Assembly: GCA_019247135.1 (NCBI GenBank) | Contig: JAFAPL010000430.1 | Location: forward strand, 1 to 11,232 | DNA from: Chloroflexota bacterium | GTDB taxonomy: Bacteria > Chloroflexota > UBA6077 > CF-72 | Direction: 5' to 3' | DNA length: 11,232 bases | In this document: piece after piece, positions 1 to 5,776 of the stretch | Layout of the letters: every line of letters begins with the position of its first letter | How positions within the stretch are numbered: position 1 is the stretch's first letter | Position numbers and translations under genes: made by a program | Notes under the pieces: generated by a model | What the model was told of the DNA's origin: nothing | Databases searched by the model: none | Seen by the model: only the letters and a program-made list of their open reading frames with translations

Positions 1-511
1 TCGCGCGTGGCGATCACCAGGTGCGCCTGAGCCGGCAGGTGCTCCACCAGGAAGCCCACCGCCGCGTGAATCGCTGGGGCATCGAGGACGTGGTAGTCGT
101 CGAGGACGAGGACGACGTCCGTGGAGAGGGCCGCCAGATCGTTGAGCAGCGCCGTCAGCGCCGATTCGGCGGGCGGGGCTGACGAGGCCCGCAACAGCCC
201 CGGGGCCCTGCGCCGAGTCCCTGCGCCGAGTCCCGGCGCGACCTGCTGCAGCGCGGCGGCGACGTAGGTCAGGAAACGCTGAGGATCGCCGTCGCCCGCG
301 TCGAGCGCCAGCCAGGCGACTAAGCGCTCGCAGCCAGCCGCCCAGTCGCGGAGCAGCGTGGTCTTGCCGAAGCCGGCCGGCGCGGAGACGAGGGTCAGAT
401 GGCGGCCCTCAGCCACACTCTGGTCGAGCCCGCGATCAGCCGAGGACGCACGACGCCGCCTGGCCGCGCCGGTGGCAGGCCGAGCTTGGTGGCCAGGAGC
501 AGCAGGGGCAT
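1..511 (-). pseudogene. LuxR/MalT-type (LAL) ATP-dependent regulator, N-terminal part, frameshifted
   Basis: Read on the minus strand, an ATG at 511 starts MPLLLLATKLGLPPARPGGV, the usual opening of large LAL regulators (N-terminal STAND ATPase, C-terminal LuxR helix-turn-helix). At about 428-430 the frame breaks: after RPRLIAG the same frame gives an unrelated tail and stops at 395. One base further along, the family sequence resumes with LDQSVAEGRHLTLVSAP, a Walker A (SAPAGFGKTTLL), the WLALDAGDGDPQRFLTYVAA segment and a Walker B-like VVLVLDDYHVL. One missing base explains this. The ATPase frame is open to the window edge, so the rest of the gene lies outside. A 13-base tandem duplication sits inside the coding part (206-231) without closing the frame. 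The Shine-Dalgarno sequence before 511 is weak. It could be a sequencing error in a live gene or true decay. The family call is firm; pseudogene status is less so. Confidence 0.8.
206..231. repeat. 13-bp perfect tandem duplication inside the LAL regulator
   Basis: The 13-mer ccctgcgccgagt occurs twice head to tail (206-218 and 219-231). Thirteen is not a multiple of three, yet the ATPase frame is open on both sides with the duplication present. Either the duplication compensated another indel or the linker length differs naturally in this protein. Confidence 0.85.
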
Positions 512-907
512 CGCCGACCCCGAGGCCCGCCGGGCAGCCGGATCCCGCGCGGGCCCTCGTGGCAGACGCGGCGCCGGCACGCGACGGGCGGGGTGAGCCA
601 TGGTCCTCAAAGTATCCCTTGCTGAGCTGCGGGTGGTGCCTGCATGGGCTGCCTCGGGCGCAGCAAGACCGCCAGCAGCGCGGTGCTAAGGAGGCTGATG
701 ACAGAAGCCGGCGACACCTATTCGGGTCGTACTGTCAGAACTGGCGCGTTTCGCGGCGGGCTGCCTACAAGGCTGGCGGCTTCGATCGCCCTCGCTCTGC
801 TCGACATCTGCTCGCACGCCCTCATTAGCGGCAAACTTGCCACCTCGGCTGGCGCCAGCTTCGATCCGAGCCAACAACCACTCGCGTGACATGAAGCACC
901 CCACTGA
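512..907. other. Unassigned stretch; one weak small-ORF candidate
   Basis: No recognisable family in either strand. The only local signal is an aaggagg motif at about 688-694 placed 3 bases before an ATG at 698, opening a 63-codon frame to 889 (MTEAGDTYSGRTVRTGAFRG then a mildly hydrophobic stretch). The spacing is short and the peptide resembles nothing I know. Long minus-strand frames through this stretch also look like composition artefacts of high-GC DNA. Confidence 0.3.
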
Positions 908-1222
908 ACCAGGCTCTACGGAATCTATGTTCCGCAGTCTCACGCGGTGGTTCTCGACTTGGGATGCGGGCTCGATCCTCGGCCGGCCCGCTGCAACCTC
1001 CCGACCAGCGCCGACTGGTACGACATCGACTTCGCAGTCGTCGCGGAAGCGCTTACTGCCACGCATCTCGTCGCATATCGTCAATTCGCCTTCAACGCCT
1101 ACACCGCGATCGACCTGTGGGCGGCGAGCCTCTTCGTCGCTCGCGGGGAGTTCTTTGTGATCCAACTCTCCGGCGCAGGCATTCACGAACCGCACGAACC
1201 CGCGCGCTGGGAGCCCGCCTGA
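908..1222 (+). pseudogene. TcmP/LCM-type O-methyltransferase remnant with internal deletion
   Basis: The frame opened by the TGA at 905-907 reads AVVLDLGCGLDPRPARCNLP then DWYDIDF. This is the SAM-binding motif I and following acidic strand of the tetracenomycin C-methyltransferase-like (TcmP) / leucine carboxyl methyltransferase family, which methylates carboxyl or hydroxyl groups of small molecules. Soon after, VVAEALTATHL resembles the later VVAEGLxMYL strand, and QFAFNAYTAIDLWAASL resembles the conserved FDAYSxLxV region. Roughly 45-50 residues normally lie between the first two blocks, so an internal deletion is inferred. Family members are about 270 residues; here only about 105 codons remain, there is no proper N-terminus, and the tail after 1150 is unlike the family. 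GTG 947 is an in-frame codon, not a convincing start. Confidence 0.55.
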
Positions 1223-1553
1223 GCCTGATCTAGCGAGGTTCCCACAAGCATATCGCGCCATGGCTCGGCTGTGCGCCCACAGTAACCTGATCTGCCGACA
1301 TACCAACTGGGTGCTCCACGACTCCTCGTGAGGGTTTAGTGCGACTTCCGCACGCGGCTGCGCCATGGCTCGACGCTGTGGCCTACTCTTGCACGCATCT
1401 CGGCTGCACCCCTCGTTCGATCGGCCGGCGTTAGCTATCGCTGCGGTGACGGAACTCATGGACCGGCGCGGGAATCGGCTCTTTCGGGTCAGCAGTCACC
1501 TTCGGCGGCAGATCGACCACTCGAGCGCGCGGCGCATAGACTCTCAGGCGTCG
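1223..1553. other. Intergenic stretch with a 13-bp direct repeat
   Basis: No gene is supported here. The frame of the downstream metallo-beta-lactamase gene is open back to 1365, but its first 63 codons show no family similarity. The 13-mer gcgccatggctcg occurs at 1255-1267 and again at 1360-1372, 105 bases apart, each time creating an ATG GCT CG. No convincing promoter is visible. Confidence 0.5.
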
Positions 1554-2549
1554 ATGTCGGAGCCACGTCTGCGCATTCCGCTCGAGCCGGTCGACTCGTT
1601 GACAGTGACCACCCTGGTCGACAACGTCTTCGACACGTTCATGCCTAACCAGGGCCCCGCGCAGCGGATCTCGCCTGTCTCGGGACCTCGGCGCACGCTG
1701 CCCAGCACAACGATGGTCGATGGCCTGGTTCCCGACCAGTTGATTGCGGAGCACGGCCTGTCCCTCATGTTGACGGTGACGAAGAATGACCGGATTCACC
1801 GCTTCGTGTTCGACACCGGAGTCAGCCCTGACGGCATGCTCGCCAACATGGATCGACTCCAGATCGACCCACGCGATATCGAAGCGATCGTGTGCAGCCA
1901 CGGGCATTTCGACCACACCGGCGGCCTGGATGGCCTGGTGCGCCGAATGGGAACGGTCAACCTGCCGATCCTGCTCCACCCGGACTTCTGGAATAGACGC
2001 CGCATTCGTATCGGCAATTACGAGCCGCGCGAGATTCCGACCACCAGTCGCGGCGCGCTGGAGGGCGCCGGATTCACCATCATCGAGGAGCGCCAGCCGA
2101 GCTTCCTGTTCGACAACTCGGTCCTGATCACGGGCGAGGTCAATCGAACCACCGACTACGAACCTGGTTTTCCGCCGCAAGAGGCCTGGCGGAACGATCA
2201 CTGGGAGCCGGATCCGATGGTGCTTGATGATCAGGCCATTGTGGTCAATGTACACGATCGTGGACTGGTCGTCTTCACCGGCTGTGGCCATGCCGGGATT
2301 GTCAATATCGCGCGTTACGTCCTCGACCTCACGGGTGAATCCAGCGTGTACGGCCTGTTCGGAGGCTTTCATCTGAACGGACCGATGTTCGAGCCGCTCA
2401 TTGCGAGAGTCTGTACCGACCTGGCAGCGATGCGTCCTGGACTTGTGGTGCCCGCACACTGCACCGGCTGGCGCGCGAACCACGCGATGGCGCGCACCTT
2501 TGGCGATGCGTACGTGCCCGATTGTGTGGGCACAACGTTCATGCTTTAG
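1554..2549 (+). CDS. Metallo-beta-lactamase-fold hydrolase, COG1237 type
   Basis: A 331-residue protein of the metallo-beta-lactamase superfamily, nearest to the group annotated as 7,8-dihydropterin-6-methyl-4-(beta-D-ribofuranosyl)-aminobenzene-5'-phosphate synthase-like (COG1237). Visible metal-site motifs are SHGHFDHTGGL (His116, His118, Asp120, His121), FTGCGHAGIVNI (His246), FGGFHL (His273) and VPAHCTGW (His302). All expected ligand positions of a binuclear site are kept and the length suits the group. The start ATG at 1554 was chosen because MSEPRLRIPLEPVDSLTVTT begins close to the first fold strand (VTTLVDNVFDT); an upstream ATG at 1365 would add 63 unmatched residues. No clear Shine-Dalgarno precedes 1554. 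No signal peptide is seen, so it is probably cytoplasmic. The physiological substrate is unknown; the synthase name comes from an archaeal relative and should not be carried over. It stands alone between degraded genes. Confidence 0.88.
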   Translation: MSEPRLRIPLEPVDSLTVTTLVDNVFDTFMPNQGPAQRISPVSGPRRTLPSTTMVDGLVPDQLIAEHGLSLMLTVTKNDRIHRFVFDTGVSPDGMLANMDRLQIDPRDIEAIVCSHGHFDHTGGLDGLVRRMGTVNLPILLHPDFWNRRRIRIGNYEPREIPTTSRGALEGAGFTIIEERQPSFLFDNSVLITGEVNRTTDYEPGFPPQEAWRNDHWEPDPMVLDDQAIVVNVHDRGLVVFTGCGHAGIVNIARYVLDLTGESSVYGLFGGFHLNGPMFEPLIARVCTDLAAMRPGLVVPAHCTGWRANHAMARTFGDAYVPDCVGTTFML

Positions 2550-2922
2550 CTGTTGGTGGCTTGCCGCAGGTGAACCCGTGGTATGTGGAGTTGCCATGGT
2601 GAGTCGACCCGGGTTGCGCGTTCCTGGTGTGATTTCCCCGGACGGGTGCGGCGACTCCTATCTGACGCGCTGTGCGATCGCGGGGTGTCAGCGTGCGAGA
2701 ACTGGCCGAAGTTTCTGGAGTGTCGTCGAGCTCCGTGTTGGAACTGGAAGCACTCCGTGGTCCTGCGGATCCTGAGAGTGCGCGTGGCGCAGCTAACGTT
2801 GCCGAGGTAAGCAGGCCGATTCGCGAGACCGGCCGTCGGCCGATCCGGTCATTACATTGGACCGCGGCGCCCGGACCGGGTATCAGGGCGGCCTGCGTTT
2901 CGCGTCCGCGTTGAGCGGCTGA
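2550..2922. other. Unassigned stretch with a possible helix-turn-helix scrap
   Basis: After the stop at 2549 no intact gene is visible. A plus-strand frame from GTG 2672 to 2914 (80 codons) begins RSRGVSVRELAEVSGVSSSS, which has the spacing and residue types of a helix-turn-helix (RELAEVSGVSSSSV). The following residues match nothing, and the expected continuation of a regulator is absent. It may be a remnant or chance. No terminator with a T-run was found behind the upstream gene. Confidence 0.3.
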
Positions 2923-3327
2923 CCAGGTACGACTGCCCTCGAGCATCAAGCCGCGCGGAGCGGCCCGGCTGAGTCCGCCACGGCCGCCACAGCAGCGCCA
3001 TCCGTCCCGACTGACTACACGCCGACGATCAAGGGCTGGTCGAACGGCAAAGTTGCTCTTCGCGCGCTGGTCGCCGTTCGCGTGCTGGTGCTCTTTTGTG
3101 CATTCTCAATCCTGATCATTGCCGTGTTGCCGCGCTTCGAGACCTGGACCGACCCCGGCCGCTGGGCACCGAGAAGCGCGCCCCCGAGCTGTATCAGATG
3201 CTTCGCGAGGTTGCGCACGCAACCTGGCAGCCGATGCCACGCCGCCTGTATCTCTTCAACGAGATCAACGCGTGGGTGGCCGACCGCGGCTTGTTTATGG
3301 GACGAGCGATGGGCATTGGCGGGAGGG
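2923..3327 (+). pseudogene. M48-type metallopeptidase remnant
   Basis: Two frames together resemble the front half of a membrane M48 (HtpX-like) zinc metallopeptidase. The frame from 2923 gives TDYTPTIKGWSNGKVALRAL followed by a hydrophobic segment (VLVLFCAFSILIIAVLP, about 3082-3132), like the N-terminal membrane helix. Near 3165 the similarity moves to another frame: APELYQMLREVAHATWQPMP, then LYLFNEINAWVADRGLFMG and RAMGIGG, the stretch that normally comes just before the HEXXH catalytic helix. That helix and everything after it are absent; at about 3327 the sequence passes into a UvrA-like remnant. There is a frameshift, no start codon and at least one deletion, so it cannot encode a working peptidase. 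The identification rests on pattern memory and is moderately sure. Confidence 0.5.
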
Positions 3328-3541
3328 CGGGATCTACGTGCTCGACGAGCCGACCAGCGGCTTGCACCTGGCGGTGATCGCGCACGCCGACCGGATCATC
3401 GACCTGGGTCCTGGCGCCGGCCACGACGGCGGTCGCGTTGTCTTGCAGGGACTGCCACGCGACCTGGTCGCCAGCGATACGTTCAGCGGCCGCCATCTCG
3501 CCGAATACGTCGGCGGCGCCGAGGCGCTCGTCGCCAGCTAG
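3328..3541 (+). pseudogene. UvrA/DrrC-like ABC ATPase, C-terminal remnant with internal deletion
   Basis: The frame ending at TAG 3539-3541 reads [15 protein letters not shown], the Walker B and D-loop of the UvrA superfamily, then jumps straight to [20 protein letters not shown] and [14 protein letters not shown], the family's C-terminal landmark. In intact proteins about 30-35 residues containing the VIEH switch-histidine strand lie between these blocks, so they have been deleted in frame. The final [12 protein letters not shown] fits the short UvrA-like proteins linked to drug resistance (DrrC type) rather than the housekeeping excinuclease. Everything N-terminal (other Walker A sites, signature motif, zinc modules) is missing and replaced by the M48 remnant. 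Without the switch region and its own nucleotide site it should be inactive. Confidence 0.75.
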
Positions 3542-3987
3542 CCGCGTTCAGAGGCCCGTTTGAGCCGCTGCAGTGAGTCTTCTACGCTCGCGGTCATCGC
3601 TCGGCCACCGAACCTTTTGAGACACCAACCCCACCAACCTGGTGGGAATATGAAGTCTCAGCCGTACTGGACGCGACAGGTCGTCGCATTGATGGCAGCG
3701 CACGCAACATGGGTCTTCTGTTGCAGTCCGAACGGAAACAGCACGTGCAGGCCGATCTGGAGTTTTTGGGCATCCACCGCTTCGACGCGGAACGTGAATC
3801 GCCAGGTGCGGCCGAGCGCCTTGCCAGCGAAGTAAACAATCTGACCTGGTCTCGCCGGACCGGTGGGCTCAGTACGTTCTACGTGGACGTCGGCCCATTC
3901 AGAATAACGCTCCCATTCGACGAGGTTTCTCCAGACCACCTCGACCGGCGCTGCAACCACTGCCGACGGACACACACTCAGGCCCAT
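3538..3987 (-). CDS. SRPBCC-fold (polyketide cyclase/dehydrase-like) protein with in-frame TGA at codon 110; candidate selenoprotein or nonsense-interrupted gene
   Basis: From ATG 3987 the protein opens MGLSVCPSAVVAAPVEVVWR, the usual beta1-alpha1 start of SRPBCC proteins, and continues with RYSEWADVHVERTEP, GQIVYFAGKALGRTWRFTF and ATTCRVQYG. TGA at 3660-3658 would stop it at 109 residues. The same frame then runs on for 39 codons, DFIFPPGWWGW through SLQRLKRASERG, to TAG at 3540-3538. That segment looks like the family's C-terminal helix, giving 149 residues in total, close to the normal family size of about 150. Cys104 lies six positions before codon 110. A 43-base hairpin starts at the TGA (separate entry). 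The gene lies 21 bases after the solute-binding protein and is probably co-transcribed with it. The ligand is unknown. Readings are a selenocysteine codon, a recent nonsense mutation, or a sequencing error; the sequence alone does not decide. Confidence 0.75.
3618..3660 (-). promoter_or_regulatory. Hairpin beginning at the TGA; SECIS-like candidate
   Basis: In the mRNA sense UGAGAC (3660-3655) pairs with GUCUCA (3623-3618). Inside, CCCACCA (3646-3640) pairs perfectly with UGGUGGG (3636-3630), with one further U-G wobble below, and the apical loop is GGU (3639-3637). The loop starts 18 bases after the UGA, and the upper stem proper begins 11 bases after it. Known bacterial SECIS elements lie directly downstream of the UGA and have a small apical loop with an early G at about this distance. 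Caveat: the upper stem is also what the codons for Pro-Pro-Gly-Trp-Trp (CCA CCA GGT TGG TGG) produce on their own. Confidence 0.45.
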
Positions 3988-4008
3988 GGTGTGGATGGTC
4001 TCTCGGAA

Positions 4009-5703
4009 TTACGCGGCCCCAAGTGCTTGCTGGTACTCGGCGCGAGCTTTGTCGCCGCCATTCTTGCGCCAATCACTGATGAGACCATCGAGGTCGCCCA
4101 GCTGCGCCCGGCCGACGACGATGTCTGCTATGCCGTCGCCGATTGCCTGATCCAGTAGCACCTGCTGCCCGGCGTAGGTGGCCGAATAGTATCCGAGCGT
4201 CGGATCGGTGATCGCGACGTCTGCCATCGCCTTCTCGTCGGTCTGAATATCGGTCGCGTAGTCGACCGAGCGATGCGAGTCGTACAGGACTTGCGGATTG
4301 TTGGTGATGTACTTCCAGGTGCTGAGCACCTCGGCTTTGCCCTTGTCCGTCAGAGACGGGACGCCCTGCGCGTCGCGTGTGAAATGCACGCCCTCCACTC
4401 CGTAGTTGAGCAGGACCCACTCCTGGCTACCGAATGGAGACGCAATGTAGTTGAGGGCTCGCAACACCAGCTTCACACGTTCGTCGCTGGCCTTCTTGAG
4501 ATAGCTGATCCCAAAGTTGCTCGGTCCCGTGTGATAGATCGGTTTGGTTTTTCCGTCCGCGGAAAACGGATGGATCACGCGCAATCGCGCGGCGGGATTT
4601 TCCGTGGCCAGCAGCGGCCACTGAGCGATCAGCGCTCCGAAGGAGTGCGACGCGACGACTGCCTGTCCGCCGCGCAGCGCCGTCGAGAGCGTGGTCCCGT
4701 TCAGCGTGCGTGTGTCCGGATGCCACACTCCCAGCGACCACAACTCGCGTGCGAACGCGACGGCGGCTTTGAACTCCTCCGTTTCGTAGTCTTTGATCAG
4801 CTGACCGGCGGAATCCAGACGCCAGTTGTTGGGAGCGCCGAAGATCATCAGCAGCGGCGACTGACTGCCCAGGCCGAAGGAAGTGCCGGTGTTCGCCGCG
4901 GCGAGCCCGAAGCGGTTCTGCTGCGCGTTCGTCAGCGCGACGAGAAACTTCTTGAACTCGTCAGCGGACGTGGGTTGCGTGAGCTGCGCCTGGTCCACCA
5001 GATCCTGCCGCACCAGGAACGCGTTCAAGAAGGGCGCGCGCGGGACTGGGACGCCGTAAATAGCACCGTTCACGACGGTCTCTGCCCAACACGGCGTCGG
5101 GATATTGGCCAGGTTCGGATACGCTTTGACCGCGTCCCCGCCGAGATAGGCCGTCAGGTCGCCGCACTGCGTCTGCAAGAAAGCCGGCAAATTCGGGATG
5201 AACTTCTGCGGCGGGTTATAGATCGTATCCGGCAAGTCGCCGCCGGCGATCGTCGTGCTCAAGCCGTTCCGATAATCCGCCGATCCGTAGAGTCGCTGTC
5301 GAACTGTAAGCCCCATGTCCTGGTTAACGGCTTGCCACGCGGAGTTCTGTTCGAGCGGGACGATCGAACCCTGGATCAAGTTCGTCATCAACGTCACGGC
5401 GTCGCCGTTGCCAGGTTTTTCCCGAGCTTGGACCGAGTGAAACGGTGTCTGCGGAAAGGCGAAGAAACCAGCGTCGACACCATCAGCGCGCGGCGGCAGG
5501 TCGGGCTTCGGCCCACCCTGGACCGGAACATAGGCCGGCAGCGATACCTTGCTCGATCTCGCGGCGCCGGCTGACGTGGTCGACGCTGGCGCGTTGCCCG
5601 CTTTCGGCGCGAGGCTGCACGCGACCGCCAGCGGTAGCAGCACGGCCCCTGTTCCAACGCGGCTGATTCGCGCCAGAAGCGCGCGCCTGCTGACCATTGT
5701 CAT
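4009..5703 (-). CDS. Extracellular solute-binding lipoprotein (ABC importer family 1-like)
   Basis: A 564-residue exported protein. The N-terminus has a twin-arginine-like SRRALL followed by a hydrophobic run and a lipobox (LAVAC, Cys29), so it should be a lipid-anchored protein on the outer face of the membrane. A Ser/Thr/Ala-rich linker precedes the mature domain. Segments such as GDLPDTIYNPP, IPTPCWAETVVNGAIYGVPV and LVRQDLVDQAQLTQPTSADE are the typical hinge and lobe signatures of large family 1 solute-binding proteins (LipO/YtcQ-like), which bind sugars or other organic solutes for ABC import. The length of 560-570 fits that branch. ATG 5703 and ATG 5697 are both possible; an AGGG is better spaced for the second. 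No permease or ATPase gene is in the window, so it is an orphan here. It ends 21 bases before the SRPBCC gene, suggesting a two-gene unit. The ligand cannot be told. Confidence 0.9.
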   Translation of the reverse strand: MTMVSRRALLARISRVGTGAVLLPLAVACSLAPKAGNAPASTTSAGAARSSKVSLPAYVPVQGGPKPDLPPRADGVDAGFFAFPQTPFHSVQAREKPGNGDAVTLMTNLIQGSIVPLEQNSAWQAVNQDMGLTVRQRLYGSADYRNGLSTTIAGGDLPDTIYNPPQKFIPNLPAFLQTQCGDLTAYLGGDAVKAYPNLANIPTPCWAETVVNGAIYGVPVPRAPFLNAFLVRQDLVDQAQLTQPTSADEFKKFLVALTNAQQNRFGLAAANTGTSFGLGSQSPLLMIFGAPNNWRLDSAGQLIKDYETEEFKAAVAFARELWSLGVWHPDTRTLNGTTLSTALRGGQAVVASHSFGALIAQWPLLATENPAARLRVIHPFSADGKTKPIYHTGPSNFGISYLKKASDERVKLVLRALNYIASPFGSQEWVLLNYGVEGVHFTRDAQGVPSLTDKGKAEVLSTWKYITNNPQVLYDSHRSVDYATDIQTDEKAMADVAITDPTLGYYSATYAGQQVLLDQAIGDGIADIVVGRAQLGDLDGLISDWRKNGGDKARAEYQQALGAA

Positions 5704-5773
5704 CGCCCTGAGTCCCCTCGAGCCGCGATTCTACACCGGGTACTATTGTCTGCTGGTCGCGAGGAGAAACACT
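5704..5773. promoter_or_regulatory. Divergent promoter region between solute-binding protein and monooxygenase
   Basis: Seventy bases separate two divergent starts, so both promoters must lie here or overlap the genes. Possible -10 boxes are TACTAT at 5741-5746 for the plus-strand gene (close to its start) and TAGAAT (5733-5728) for the minus-strand gene. Neither has a good -35 partner. No clear operator palindrome was found. Confidence 0.35.
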
Positions 5774-5776
5774 TTG
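5761..5776 (+). promoter_or_regulatory. Shine-Dalgarno GAGGAG and TTG start of the monooxygenase
   Basis: GAGGAG at 5761-5766 is followed by seven bases and TTG at 5774. This spacing is ideal, and the first codons (ESYEVAIVGGGPVG) begin the FAD-binding strand exactly where the family starts. It decides for TTG over any upstream start; the same frame is open far upstream, but that stretch lies antisense to the solute-binding gene. Confidence 0.8.

Noticed and set aside
358..828. 156-codon plus-strand frame
   Set aside because: It overlaps the LAL regulator's coding strand in antisense and has no similarity.
686..1459. 257-codon minus-strand open frame
   Set aside because: It is antisense to the TcmP-like remnant, has no family similarity, and its residue mix is typical of high-GC shadow frames.
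1431..2597. 388-codon minus-strand open frame
   Set aside because: It lies opposite the metallo-beta-lactamase gene, whose motifs are unmistakable; the antisense product has no recognisable domain.
2583..2810. Cysteine/tryptophan-rich short frame
   Set aside because: It has no zinc-knuckle spacing and no start signal; probably a chance frame beside the helix-turn-helix scrap.
4273..5574. 433-codon plus-strand open frame
   Set aside because: It is entirely antisense to the solute-binding protein, very Arg-rich and without motifs.
5549..5773. Upstream extension of the monooxygenase frame
   Set aside because: It overlaps the start of the divergent solute-binding gene and adds 75 residues unlike the family; the Shine-Dalgarno favours TTG 5774.
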